64,000 bases of DNA from Zygnema cylindricum (lineage: Eukaryota > Streptophyta > Zygnematophyceae > Zygnematales > Zygnemataceae): positions 1-64,000 of the forward strand of contig JBBHKE010001997.1 of NCBI GenBank assembly GCA_037447655.1, given 5' to 3'. Below are positions 1-11,620 of this stretch, one piece after another. The position numbers were made by a program, and so were the translations under genes. Below the pieces are notes generated by a model. That model was not told the DNA's origin. It ran no database searches and was given only the letters and a program-made list of their open reading frames with translations. Within the stretch, counting starts at the first letter, position 1. Each line of letters opens with the position of its first letter.

Positions 1-1700
1 CATAAAACAACACAAACTGGACTGAGAAATCATATTTTCTAGCTTCTTTCTATGGGTCTTCGCGCACACAGAAATGAAGCCACGTCTATTTTTTTGAATC
101 TTCCGTACATCTAGCCCATTCACTATATTCGTACGAAAAGAATACGCATTTTAAGAAATATTCAACAACTAAAAAATTTAACCAAATTTTGTAAAAATGT
201 TAAAATCCTTACGAATGGGACATCTACGTTGATATTTGTGTGTTTTCTAGGTCTTTATAAGGATAGCAAAAGGCAGAGGCAGTGTGCCTCTAACTCTCTT
301 CTCCATGCCCCCACACTTGTTGTAGTCACTGAAGGCTAGATAGGGAGTTAGAACTATGGTTGCCTATGCTTTCTACAGAGACGAAGTAGAAATTGGTAGA
401 CTTACCGAAAAGGTATTTGACAGACACAGGATTCGATCCTGGTACCCACCGTCTGTCAAACCTCCAATAGTTGTTAGCTTTATCCAATAGTGTATGACAA
501 TGGTAAACTGTATGGGGTACGTTAAGAATATAAATGCATCCGTTGAGGTATGTGTCATTTAACTAATTACGGGACAAACTATACATGGAAAGTTCTTAGA
601 CCTCACGAAATTCGGACCGCAAGGAATTATTAAAATGACTTTTCATTTCGAAAATCCCGATAGAATATGCGATTTGAATCGACGGCGGTGGTGCGAGCCG
701 AGATTCCGATTTGGCTGCCTTGGCGTTTTCGGGCGTCGCCACTCCGGATGACATGTGGCAATATCTCGAAGGGTTGCGGGAAATCCGAAACGCGAGATGA
801 CAAGTCAAGATGTGACAAATGTCACATTATGAAGATGTCGTACATGGACCGTACAGAAGGTACTCTGGCACCTGTACTTTGTGTACGGTACAGTCATGTG
901 ATTGGTTCGTACCCTAACTGGTTCCAAGTTGACGAGAATTTCAACGGTCAACACCGAATGACGACCGTTGAATTTTAACGGTCAACAAAGATCCATTCGG
1001 CAAGTCAAACTGACACGTGGCATCATCCTATTGAATACCGAATAAGAAAAGGACAGAACGGTGACGCCTTTTTCGCCACATGGTATGCCTCAAGTGGTGC
1101 CGAATATTTCTGTACATAAAGTACGGCGGCTACCGTACTTTCTATGTATATTATCTAGTGTGTTGAAATTTGATTAGTCTAGAGGGGTTGTGAGTAGGTT
1201 TTAGGACTTACAATATTTTTGGTAGGTAGTCGCCTCTCTACCAGAGAGAATCTTGTATAAAAGGCAAACTTTGGCCAGCGATAATAATCAATTTACTTGA
1301 CCATTTTCAATGATTCTTGTTGCTGCGGACTCACGGGAGACCAAGCTACATAGGGTTGTTGTTGGTCAGAGTTTTTACGTGCCAATGTAAATATTAGTCT
1401 GCCATATATAGTTATAAATGTAATCGTTTTACCTTACAACATGGCTTTTTGGTGGACACCTGTCAGCTCTGGAGCCATGGTTATTCCTTCGTCTTTTTCG
1501 ATGACCATTGATATACTGCCACATGGCATTGCGTGACATTGTCCTTGATAGTCTCCAAAAGTTCATTTCGGGTTTGGGGTTGAAATGACAACCGTCCGAT
1601 GGGTTAATTTAAAGGATCAGATTCGCGTCTGTGCATTTCATTAATTTATATGTACAACCTAGTCCGTTCGTTGCGTTAAATGAATTAACCGCCGCCGAAT
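1..1700 (+). repeat. Left copy of a 1.7-kb duplicated segment containing an LTR-like unit
   Basis: This stretch matches 3852-5547 almost end to end, with scattered substitutions and short indels. Both copies start with the same flank (cataaaacaacacaaact...) and lose similarity soon after the shared gttaaccgccgccgaat-like stretch. Because both flanks of the inner LTR-like part are shared, the segment was duplicated as a unit or both LTRs sit in the same repeat. The window edge cuts the left side, so the true start is unknown. No coding capacity is visible. Confidence 0.75.
230..1560 (+). mobile_element. LTR-like unit of the tRNA-like LTR group (copy A, borders unresolved)
   Basis: The order of landmarks matches the well-bounded LTRs elsewhere in the window. 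There is a ttttctaggtct start block, a gaggcagt..cctctaac block and an antisense tRNA-like module around 426-442 (stem acagg, 7-nt loop, stem cctgg). A GTAC hairpin follows at 849-888, then a TATA-like tataaaagg near 1256 and a tgctgcggactca block. A TG start at 230 is plausible. No clear CA end or target duplication was found, so the right border is a guess. Confidence 0.55.
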
Positions 1701-2270
1701 CTGACGTCCGGCTGATGTCCGACGGACGATTGATTCGAACCTTAAGGTGCATAGAGACGACCGGCGTCCATAGTGCCACGTGGCATGATTTTACTGCAGG
1801 TGCTGAGGCATGCCGCCAATCACCATTTGGCTCTAATGTGAGTCCATCGGATTGTCCAAGGTGCTGTTAGGTTGAGTACATTGGTACGAATCCGTACGCG
1901 ATTTTGACTTCGGTCTTGGTCCTGTACGGACTTTCTAGTTCATGTGAATTGTCGGTTGGCGTCCGCGTGCGGTTTCCACGCGGCAGTACGCTGAAGCATA
2001 GGCGTCAAAGTAGGAAGTAATTAATTTTCGTTGTGCGGAAGTTGTTGTATTCGCATCATTGAAAGTACAAAGGGCTTATTTGATGGACATCTTGTTATGC
2101 GTGATTGTCTTTATTTGTTTCAGGTGCCAGGAGTGAACATCGACCGTTCGTTTTCTTTTCTTTGAGCGTCCTTTTTTGCTTTTTTTCAAAACGCTTTCCT
2201 TGAGAATCCGTCGAGAGGCTCCTGGATTCTCGGCGGAAACATCGACCGTTCGATTTTCCAGTTCCAACTA
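1700..2270 (+). repeat. Dispersed repeat also present at about 27940-28240
   Basis: The stretch beginning gaatctgacgtccgg, with the shared blocks tagtgccacgtggcat and ccaggagtgaacatcgacc, recurs at 27940-28240. The second copy is uninterrupted, while this one is split by a 258-bp TG..CA insertion at 1865-2122. The superfamily is unknown and no ORF is convincing. Confidence 0.75.
1865..2122. mobile_element. Short solo LTR (258 bp) with perfect 5-bp target duplication
   Basis: The insert begins TGTTAG and ends TTTCA, so it has TG..CA termini. It is flanked by GGTGC on both sides (1860-1864 and 2123-2127). The related repeat at 28100 reads straight through ggtgcc with no insert, which gives an empty-site control. 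Its size suits a solo LTR of a small LTR element or TRIM. Orientation cannot be decided from the LTR alone. Confidence 0.85.
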
Positions 2271-2329
2271 AAACTCCGCGAAGCAGTCATGGAGCAGCAA
2301 GCTTCAGAAGGTCACAACTCAGTCAACAA

Positions 2330-2660
2330 TGGAGTAAGAATATATGGTAGCAAGTTCTGCCCTCAAAGAACTCATATGGGTAAAAGCACTTTTATAGGAA
2401 TTATGATCCATGTAGACTAGACCCTAGGTCATCTGGTGTGACAACCAGGCAACCATTGCCATCACCTCCAATCCCAACCATAATTTTAAGAGGAAGCACA
2501 TGGATGTCAGGTTACATTTTGTTTGAGAAAAGGTGGTTACCAAAGTCATAAAATGTTGTTATTTGGCTGATGAAAAGATGGTTGCAGATATGCTAACTAA
2601 ATCTCTGCCAGCACCGAAATTACAGTTCTACAAAGATGGTATCGGGCTAAGTGAATAATT
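2330..2660 (+). pseudogene. Copia RNase H C-terminal remnant
   Basis: With frame changes, the sequence reads as the end of a Ty1/copia pol protein. One segment resembles the DNQATIAI-type box, then come a KHMDVR-like segment, a VADMLTKSL-like segment and a final KLQF..DGIGL before the stop. Several stops and frameshifts interrupt it and the upstream pol domains are missing. It differs from the two larger copia elements of this window, so it belongs to another copia family. Confidence 0.7.
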
Positions 2661-2680
2661 GAGTCTAAAGCTTTAGGGAA

Positions 2681-3850
2681 TTGTTAGATTTAAAAGCTTT
2701 GTCCTCAAACAATAGGGTTATGAGGAGAGGTTTAGGACTTAGAATAAAGTTTGTCTAAGTCAGTTGTAATACTTACCTTTATTAGTGTTACAATAGCAAA
2801 AAGACAATAAAGTGTATTCTACTTCTAGAGGGACAAGTGTCGGCACTTGAGGATTGAGCAAATATTTTGGAAAAGCCCCGACACTTACTTTCACATGTTA
2901 ATCATCGAACGAGCGAACTCTATGAATAGGACGGACGGAGTAGAAAGCAAACATCTAGGAAAAATGTACGGAAAAATAAAGAGTCGTTGATACGAATCAA
3001 GTCGACACACACGATTCCAGCGGGGACCACGATTGAATAAGCACCATGTACTTACTCATGTTCTCCGTACTTCAGAATTATAGTCGCTTGAACTTTTATG
3101 ACCGACGAAGACTAAGCGACAATAACATTATTTGTATGGCTTCTTATTTTGTAAATACATGAATACACTTTGTTATAGTTTAGCTCATTATTAAACTGTT
3201 TTTCACTGTAGAGATAACGACTAGTAGCAAATAGGGTTTTGGAATTACTTTGTGTAAAGTGACGTACAGTTTAGGTACCTTGTCATTTTATAGTATAGTA
3301 CAACAGTGTCAATTGTCAACATCTGATTTGATCTACACAACCAGGTGTTAGCATTTGATTTGCTAGTGAGCAGTAGATACTCACTCAGTTTATAAAGTTT
3401 ATGACTTAGAGAAATTTTGATATCCAGTTTTGAGAATATGGAAATCTAAGGGCAATTTTTGTGAAACTTGCAAATTCCATATCTTATGGTTTACTAGTTC
3501 AACTGAGTTTTAAATTTGGGAATTGATAGAATCTATGGTGATTTAGTTGTATGCTGAATTTGGCGTAAAGTAGACAAGTGAATCAGATTGTTTAGTGAGT
3601 GAAAAACTGGTATTTGATAAGATTCTCGTTAAGCCTTTGTTATAGTCATCTCTACTTCTACAACTACTGCTGCAGCTTTACCTATGCTAGTGGTCATATA
3701 ACAACACATAGTGGACTGAGAAATCACCTTTTCTAGCATGTTTCTCCAACAACAAGTCCCGTTCCCAACATAGAACACATACCCAGATGGACACCTCCTC
3801 ATTGGAGCATGCTTATGACTAGCATCACTCCAGCTCCACTTGTGCTAGTG
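2681..3850 (+). other. Possible 3' LTR after the copia remnant; otherwise unassigned
   Basis: A TGTTAG start follows a purine-rich stretch just after the pol stop, as expected for a 3' LTR. No matching 5' copy or CA end was found. The right part contains two related blocks, at about 3690-3750 and 3840-3900 (both gctagtggtcat..aacaacaca). These show a local duplication next to the 3852 repeat copy. No gene was seen. Confidence 0.35.
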
Positions 3851-3851
3851 G

Positions 3852-5547
3852 TCATAAAACAACACAAACTAGACAGAGAAATACTCTTTTCTAGCTTCTT
3901 TCTCTGGGTCTTCGCGCACACAGAAATAAAGCCGCGTTTTTTTTTTTTTGAATCTTCCGTACATCTAGCCCATACACTTTATTCGTACGAAAAGAATAAG
4001 CATTTTAAGAAATATTCAAAAACTAAAAAATTTAACGAAATTTTGTAAAAATGTCAAAATCGGTACGAATGGGACATCTACGTTGATATTTGTATATTTT
4101 CTATGTCTTTATAAGGATAGCAAAAAGCAGAGGGAGTCTGCCTCTAACTCTCTTCTCCATGCCCCCACACTTCTTGTAGTCACTGAAGGCTAGATAGGGA
4201 GTTATAACTGTGGTTGCCTATGCCATCTACAAAGACAAGAGTAGAAATTGGTAGACTTACCAAAAAGGTATTTGACAGACCCAAGATTCGATCCTGGTAC
4301 CCACCGTCTGTCAAACCTCCAATAGTTGTTAGCTTTATCCAATAGTGTATGACGATTGGTAAATGTACGTTAAGAATATAAATGCATTCGTTGAGGTATG
4401 TGTCATTTAACAAATTACGGGACAAACTATACATGGAAAGTGCTTAGACCGCACGAATTTCGGACCGCACGGAATTATTAAAATGACATTTCATTTCGAC
4501 ATTCCTGATAGAATATGCGATTTGAATCGACGGCGGTGGTGCAAGCCGGGATTCCGGATTGGCCGCCTTGGCGTTTTCGGGCGTCGCCACTCCGGATGAC
4601 ACGTGGCAATATCCTGAAGGGTTGCGGGAAATCCGGAACGCGAGATGACAAGTCAAGATGTGACAAATGTCACATTATGACGATGTCGTACATGGACCGT
4701 ACAGAAGGTACTCCGGCACCTGTACTTTCTGTACGGTACAGTCATGTGATTGGTCCGTACGCTAACTGTTTCCAAGTTGACAAGAATTTCAACGGTCAAC
4801 ACGGAATGACGACCGTTCAATTTTAACGATCAAAAAAGATCCATTCGGCAAGTCAAACTGACACGTGGCATCATCCTATTAGATACCGAATAAGAAAGGG
4901 ATAGAACGGTGACGCCTTTTTCGCCACATGGCTTGCCTCGAGTGGTGCCGAATATTTCCGTACATAAAGTACGGCGGCTACCGTACTTTCTATGTATATT
5001 ATCTAGTGTGTTGCAATTTGATTGGTCTAGAGGGGTTGTGAGTAGATTTTAGGATTTAGAATATTTTTGGTAGGTAGTCGCCTCTCCCAGAGGGCATCTT
5101 GTATAAAAGGCAAACTTTGGCCAGCGATAATAATCAATTTACTTGACCATTTTCAGTGATTCTTGTTGCTGCGGACTCACGAGAGACCAAGCTTTAGATG
5201 GGTGTAGTCGGTCAGAGGTTTTACTTGCCAATGTAAATATTATTATGCCATTTATAGTCATATATATAAACATTTTACCTTACAACATGGCCTTTTGGTG
5301 GACACCTGTCAGCTCTAGAGCCATGGTTACTCCTTCGTCTTTTCCGATGACCAATGATATACTGCCACATGGCATTGCGTGACATTGTCCGTGATAGTCT
5401 CCAAAATTTCATTTCGGGTTGGGGGTTGAAATGACAACCATCCGATGGGTTAATTTAAAGGGTCAGGTTCGCGTCCGTGCATTTCATCAATTTATATATA
5501 CAACCTCGTCCGTTCGTTTCGTTAAATGTTTTAACCGCCGCCGAATT
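3852..5547 (+). repeat. Right copy of the 1.7-kb duplicated segment with LTR-like unit B
   Basis: This is the near-identical partner of 1-1700. The LTR-like part probably starts at TG 4084. It repeats the antisense tRNA-like arm (around 4280-4300), the GTAC hairpin (around 4697-4736) and the TATA-like tataaaagg (about 5103). A small deletion and many substitutions separate the copies, so the duplication is not recent. Confidence 0.75.
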
Positions 5548-7616
5548 GTTTAAACTACTATCACGCCTGATGCATGTAATGATTTTTCTACGACTTGGCG
5601 GATAAGGCCGATGGCTACTTTGAGCGGTGGTGACTATGTAAGACTAGAATGAAATTTTGGTATAATCAAATATCTTTTTGTCAGAGGTATGTCTGCTATC
5701 TCTCTCCTCAGCTGCCTGAAGGCAGCCATTCAGGCACAACAAGTATATATACTTGGAGTGGCTGCTAGGACAAGCAACCAGGAAATACATTTCAATAGCG
5801 ACGCAACGACGAAACACGAACGACAAAACAACGACAAAAATGAAAAAACATGAACGTACAAATTCTACATTCACGTAATTTAGTTTTGCGGCTTGTTGTA
5901 CGAATTCGAGTTCAGATATTGTGCTTTTGGGATCTTTGACCATGCTCGCCGCCAAAACAAGGCCCTACGTGCATCTAATGGAAAGAAAGCACTTACGCGA
6001 TAGATTACTTCATGACACGACCTGATGGAGAAGTGGACGAAATGTTAGTGCAAGTAAACGTATCTATACGATCACTCTAGGCGCATGATGTAGAAAAGGC
6101 CTTAGACGCAAATTAAAGGACGACGTGATATAGATAAATTAACTCGCACGAAACGAAGTAAACTTCGTACACTATAACAAAAAGGACCCGAGTATTAAAT
6201 AATAATATATACATTATAAATTAGTAATAAAGGGACCCGAGCCAAAAATTTCCAGCGTGCAACAATTTTATTTACTTGTGGTTGCAGCAGTTTTGTTACT
6301 GTAAACCTTGGCCTGTTGTGTGAATTGGTGTTTTTTAATGACGGTCGACATTCGGAAGCGCGACATTTTTATAAACAGTTGTTACAATATTTTGCAAGTT
6401 AAAGTTGTTCGAAGGATTGACCGTCAAATCTAAACTCAAATATATGTAACTTGTACCAATTCAGTAATTTGTACTTGAAATGTACAATTTTTGAATAGAT
6501 GATGCAACTGCCTGCGAGAAGGAAAAATTGTCACTTTGATTAGTAATTCCCTAAAAAAATTGGCAATTCACACGGTAGGCCAAGTTATACGAGTAACAAA
6601 AGTGCGACAACTACACGTAAATAAAAGTGTTGCGGGCACTCTTTCTTACGTTGAACTCCACTTTGAGAGTTGAAATAGTATGGCTACTTCAAGAGTTTTC
6701 AAATAGTGTGGCTTGATTTGCGTGACGACGCACATTTTTTTCATTTTGTTTCATTCATTTTTTTAAGTGGGTCTGTTTTCTTATCGTGTAGAAGGTTTAC
6801 TTTGTTTAGTGTGAGTTACTTTATCCGTGTAAGACTTCTGCTACTTTTGTTTTGAGTGATTTCATTTAGAGTCTTCTTTTAATTTGTGTCGAAGTGCAAT
6901 GGAACTCTTCAATTAGCTTACAATTTTGTCGCTAGATTATAATCAAATATGTGCCCTCAAATTGTAGTTCACGTCACCGAGAATGAGTGTCTGTGCGCAA
7001 CACTTTTATTTACATGTAGTTGCATCAGTTTTGTCACCGTAAACCTTGGTCGACCGTGTGAATTGTTGATTTTTTTATGACGGTCGACATCCACAAGCGC
7101 GTCAAAATTTTAATCTTTTTTTTTTTAATATTTCGCAATTCAAATTTTTTCAACGGATTGACATTCAAATCAGAACTTGACGGTGCCTAACTTCTAGTAA
7201 TATGTATTCAAAATGTACAATCTTCAGTAAGCTAACGCCAATGACCGCAAGCAACCAAAATAAACAGTGTGCTAATGATTTCCTTATATATGTTATGTAT
7301 AATGATGTTATGAATAGAGAGTCTCTTGGCAATATTGGATATGAGCGTTTTTTTTTACTCACCGATAAGTGATATATCGTCCCGTTTATCGAGATCAAAA
7401 AGCAATATATAAAGGGAAGTTATCGCGTCCATAACCATCACGATACTTATGTACAGTAGGTTGGTTTAGCACTCTATCATTTGAATCTTTTTAGTATAAC
7501 CATTTTAAATTTTTATAAGAAAATAGAATTATCATGGTAGAGACTATTTTGGTTGCACGCATGCACTTACGTCACCTTCTCAAAGATTGAGCATTTTAAG
7601 AACATATTGGTACAAG
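5548..7616. other. Intergenic; decayed foldback-element copies
   Basis: No host gene is convincing. At about 6256-6552 and 6990-7240 there are two same-orientation stretches related to the right arm of the foldback element at 49246-50052 (the tttatttac..tggttgc and atgacggtcgac blocks). At about 6565-6640 a short inverted piece matches the left arm. The stretch 6700-6850 resembles the foldback loop. A 103-codon ORF on the minus strand at 5644-5955 has no recognisable domain. Confidence 0.55.
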
Positions 7617-7784
7617 TACACTGTGAATCGCTATTAGCGTTAAGAAATAATCAGCGTAAAAAAAACAATTAGTAGTATTAATTCTATTTTGGGTCCAAGG
7701 CTTTTTGCCAAAAAAAATTACTATAATTTTTCCATTACTCTAATTTGGGTACATTTTCGACATAGTGTATCAGACGTAGTCCGC

Positions 7785-8049
7785 TGTAAAAGGGACAATG
7801 TACACCACAATGCATAGCGGAAAACTCCAAGGATCTCCCTGTAGCAACAGCAAAGCACACATCATGCACAGATAAAAGTTGCACTTTATTAACCAAGAGG
7901 AGATTACAAAATGGTGTGCTCACTACGAAGGTCTACATACTGAGTCACTGAGTCAGCTAGTCTGGCATCGCAGCTGCGCTGCTCTGAAACCGCAACTATA
8001 ACAGCCAGGTTTCTAGTCCTTAAGTACTCAACTCTGAAACCCTGTTACA
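7785..8049 (-). repeat. Chromovirus 3' LTR, internally deleted
   Basis: This LTR has TG..CA-type ends and matches both ends of the 489-bp LTR at 21892-22380. It lacks the internal stretch corresponding to about 22050-22290, which holds a run of gctgcgct-like units. The adjacent sequence at 8050-8062 is, on the minus strand, purine-rich (AGTGGGAGGCAG) and fits a polypurine tract. Confidence 0.85.
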
Positions 8050-8230
8050 CTGCCTCCCACTAAGGATTCAGCGTCCCGCTGAACTATACTTTACTCAAGG
8101 AAACTGCAATTGACGGAGGATACCGTATGTCTCCGCAAGGTACTCCTCGAATTCGTGTCGCAAGGTATCAAGCTGGTTTTGCAGTTGTTCACATCACGTA
8201 TGAAGTAGCGCAATGTGGTGATCAGCCGCT

Positions 8231-9633
8231 GCCTAGCGTCTCCGTATGATCCGCTCCCGCACTTGGTCTTCGCCTTCCTCCACTGCGACCACGGGTACCT
8301 CGGGTCGTGGTGGAATGACCGCCGGTGCAAGCTCTTCGGGTGCTAGGACTTTAGGGGCTTCCAGCTCTTCAACTCGTTGTGCTTCTTTCGCCACTTCATT
8401 GGCCGGTTCCCAACGAGTTACCTTCTTTAATTTAAAGGAAACATATTTCCTGGCAGCTCGGGCCCGCTGCAAAGTGTTCTTTCGGGCAAGCTTGAGTGCT
8501 CGTACCTCACGTGTGACCTGCGCCCGAGAGATGATGTCATCCAGTCGCACATCCCACGGGTGATAATGGCGGAGCAACCTGGGAACATCCACCCTGTACC
8601 GATAGCTCTCCTCGACTACTTCCACAAACAGCACGACACGTGGGTTTAGCTGCACGTAACCTTTGTGGTTAATCCCTAAGTCCTTTGTCCTCATAAAATT
8701 CCATGGCGAGTGTGACGGCACGTCAGCGGGGATATAGATAGGGTCCCCAGGTTTTCCTGTACGTCACTCTTCAGGCCACTCCAAAGGATCCAAATAAAAA
8801 CGCTTAGCGAAGCTGAAGGTGAGATCCGGATGGCGGGTGTCGATTGGGGGGTGGGAAGAGGAAATCAAGAATCTCTTCTCCTTTGTCACTCTTTCTGTCA
8901 GTGTCCCCTCGATCCCCTCTAAGGAGAAATACATCGTTCTGCTGGGGTACTGCGCTTCCGCCTTCTTTTCCGCGCTTTCCGAGGACTGTTCGTCAGGATT
9001 GCTCTCCTTATTAGGGTCCCTCATCACCTCCAAGTTAGATGCACGCTCCTCCATTAGCGGAGGTGTCAGTTCCTGCTCTAGTTCCTCAACGTCAGAGATC
9101 TCATGATGTTCTTGCTACACCTGATCCCCTTCCTTGAGTGGATTGTACTCGGGGTCCTGTGAATTTTCTGCCCCCTCTCCACCGTTGGTCTTTGCCGGTC
9201 TTGCCCCCCTACTGGCTGTTTTTTTAGGTTCACATGCTGCCTCTACCTCCCTCCTTGGGCCTGCCCCTACCATGGCCTCCGGTGCCACTAACAATCTCTC
9301 CGGACGGGGCACATCTCCTTGCCTTACCCGTAAAAGTCTCCTCCTTTTTGATGGCATAGAGGACAACAACGCCATGGATACTCTTGTGCCAGACAATTCC
9401 GGTAACTCAAGAAGTGCAGGTAAGCTAGCCGTGCGGAGGGAGACACTCTCCAGACTGCCTTGACTATGCTGGTCGCGAGGGCTGGTGGCGGCTTTAACGG
9501 GAAGGGTTGAGGGTTTCACAATTGGACTCTTCCAAGATCCGCAGCATGCGAGAGTATCGTAGCGTCCAACATTTAGTAAACTAGGCTGCTGCGGCAAAAC
9601 AGAGGGTTTGTCGTCACCAATGTTGTGAAACAC
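8231..9633 (-). pseudogene. Extra ORF 3' of chromovirus pol (function unknown)
   Basis: One minus-strand frame stays open from 9633 down to about 8231, broken only by a TAG at 9115-9117 and a TGA at 8764-8766. Together that gives about 465 codons. It lies between the chromodomain end and the 3' LTR, where gypsy elements with a third ORF carry it. The protein is highly charged, with acidic and basic stretches, a K/R-rich patch near the middle and a Glu/Pro/Val-rich tail. No transmembrane segment or signal peptide is obvious, so I see no env-like signature. I do not recognise a domain. It has no ATG near 9633 in this copy, so the true start is unclear. Confidence 0.55.
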
Positions 9634-9639
9634 AACTGC

Positions 9640-9850
9640 GCCGTTGCGATTTCGTGTCAGCGCAGCGGTGCGTTGTGATCCTCTGACGGTACCGAGGCTA
9701 TGCTGCGTTTCGGTGGCTGCGCTACCATAGCGCTGCGTTTTGTTTACTTCGCCGTTGCGTTTCGTTGCCGCGTTCCCAATATGATCGCGATGGTTGCGAT
9801 ACTGCGATTTGTTCTCTTATCGCGTCTGCTGCGATCTCCCCTCCGGGTAA
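9640..9850. repeat. Degenerate gcgttgcga-rich repeat zone in chromovirus 3' region
   Basis: Short units such as gctgcg, gttgcga and cgttgcgttt recur irregularly here. The same flavour appears in the chromovirus 5' LTR at about 22195-22290. It may be low-complexity spacer between pol and the extra ORF. Confidence 0.45.
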
Positions 9851-9919
9851 GCCGCGTGGCCGCACTCTGCGTAAACTGGCGCAACAACTCTGGTGAATGT
9901 AGGTCTTACTCGTCCACCC
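9851..9919 (-). pseudogene. Chromodomain, C-terminal part (split by solo LTR)
   Basis: Read across the solo LTR, the minus strand continues from SLV at 11156 into VDE, a stop, then DLHSPELLRQF. This is the expected end of a chromodomain (acidic run followed by an ELL..F helix). The continuation in the correct frame on the far side of the LTR is the main evidence that 9920-11155 is an insertion. Confidence 0.8.
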
Positions 9920-11155
9920 TGTTGAAATTGATGCATTTTCTAGGTCTGTATTGGAAAAAAAAATAGATTAATTTAGCAAAGTCAGCCTGCTTCTTGCTCA
10001 AACTCTCCAGTCCCCATACTTGTTGCAGTCACTGAAGACTGGAGAGAGAGCTAGAGCCATGGCTGTCTATAATGTCCAAGGAGACGGAAAATAGGTTGAT
10101 TCTTAGTTTGTACCAAAGAGAGATCGCGGCATTAAGGATTTGATACTGGTAACAACAAGCCATTGAAAGACTTACTAGTCGTTAGCTCTAGCCATTATAC
10201 CAAATCAATGTTGAATTACGTTGGGTATGATAGTTATTTAAAAATGTTCAAGCAGAGAATTGCTAAACAGACTAACAAATAACTAAATGCTGCCCTAGAA
10301 TAGTTTTGAACCTTGGTCCTTTGAGATTTTTGGTAGTGATACGCCTTATCCGCTAAGGAATAATCGAAACGATACACGTGACGGGTTTCAAAGATATATA
10401 TACATTAACGAAAAAGCTAATTAACACCAGACTAACGAAGAGGAACAATTCATGCATCTACGCGAATCTGAACCGTGTAAAACATGTTTTGATCAAACGA
10501 CCGGCACTATAGCCGCCACGCGAAGTGAGCTTTTGGCGGAATTCGGAGATAGCATCACGCGGTGCCACGTGGCGTCATATTATTTGATACCAGAGAAGAT
10601 GGGAGGAGGAACCATGGCTCCCGATTTGACAAATGTAACCTTGTAGACCATGTTGTACAATAACCGTATAACAAGTACATCTCCCATTGTACCTTCTTGT
10701 ACTATATATTGGTCTTATTCGACTAGGGCTTAATAGTAGGTAGTCGTGAGTAGGCAGACCAAGACTTAGTGATATTTAGGTACCTCTCTCTAAGAGAGCT
10801 CTTAACTATAAAGGTCATCTTTGACCAGCCATAACTTAATGCTCGGGGGAGCAAATTCAGTGATTCTTTTTGCTGCGGACTCAGCGGAGTCCTAGCTATA
10901 CAAGTGTGTAGTTGGTTAGAGTCTTTGCGTGCTAGGGTGGCACTTATTCAGTGGGAAAGTCAAAGTGGGGATTTGCATTCTGTGGTGGAACTGAGCACAC
11001 AGAAGGTCTTCTCTTCACAAGGGTGAAGGTGTATTGGGGTTTTGATTGTCAAGGGGTCATTCATTTGGGTTTATACCAACTTGGAGTCGGCACTATCTAG
11101 ATTAGCTTCTTTTGGATCTGCGAATTCTGTGGGCAATGGAGCCCATAGAATTTCA
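9920..11155 (+). mobile_element. Solo LTR inserted in the chromodomain
   Basis: This LTR starts TGTTGAAATTGATG and ends GAATTTCA, 1236 bp, with the group's usual landmarks: the ttttctaggtct block, gagccatggctg, an antisense tRNA-like module near 10138-10200 and a TATA-like ctataaagg near 10806. The flanks are CACCC (9915-9919) and CACCA (11156-11160), a 4/5 match to a 5-bp target duplication. No internal region is attached. The host reading frame resumes cleanly on both sides. Confidence 0.85.
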
Positions 11156-11290
11156 CACCAAAGAGTCGTCCTCAATTCCGTAGCCTTTCCAACGCACTAA
11201 ATATTGGGTGGAGTTAGAATTCCGATAGCAACGTGTCTAATGGATCTCCTCCACCTCATACTCGTCCGCAGTGCCCTGGATTGGAGGTAA
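11156..11290 (-). pseudogene. Chromodomain, N-terminal part
   Basis: The minus strand reads DEYEVEEIH, a stop, TR.YRN, then QYLVRWKGYG and IEDDSLV. The EYEVEEI start and YLVRWKGYG core are the classic chromodomain hallmarks. In chromoviruses this domain follows integrase and guides integration toward particular chromatin. One in-frame TAG interrupts this copy. Confidence 0.9.
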
Positions 11291-11370
11291 AGAGGTGTTC
11301 GGCCGTCGATGAGGAAAAACTGAATCGGGGGTCGCGAAATGGTTTGAGAAGGGAAACATAGAAGACATTG

Positions 11371-11615
11371 TGGATATGCCAATCCTTCGGTATATCCAAC
11401 TTATAGGCAAATTCTCCCACACTCGAAAAAACGGTTAACGCGCGGGTGAATTTCGGTGTTAACTTCTTAGAGAGGGCACCCGATAACGATATGTTTGCCA
11501 TACTAAGGCGAAACTTATCACCCACACTGAATACTATGTTCTTCCGGTAAGCGTCTGCTTGCAATTTTTGACGATCCTTTGCAAGTTGGAGCGCCTTCGC
11601 CGCCTTTTCTAAGTT
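11371..11615 (-). pseudogene. Chromovirus integrase C-terminal region
   Basis: The frame encodes a K/Q-rich helix (AKDRQKLQADAYR), then FSVGDKF, a KLTPKFTRALTV segment with YKLDIP, and a VFYVSLLKPF end. These are the usual GDxVxL and VSxLKP motifs of Ty3/gypsy integrase C-termini. The frame is cut at 11615/11621 by the copia element and continues upstream at 18085. Confidence 0.9.
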
Positions 11616-11620
11616 CCCTT

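Noticed and set aside
5644-5955. 103-codon minus-strand ORF with a hydrophobic middle
   Set aside because: No family is recognised, no splice context fits and the area is full of decayed repeats.
8819-9463. Plus-strand ORFs of 95-109 codons
   Set aside because: They are antisense shadows of the chromovirus extra ORF on the minus strand.
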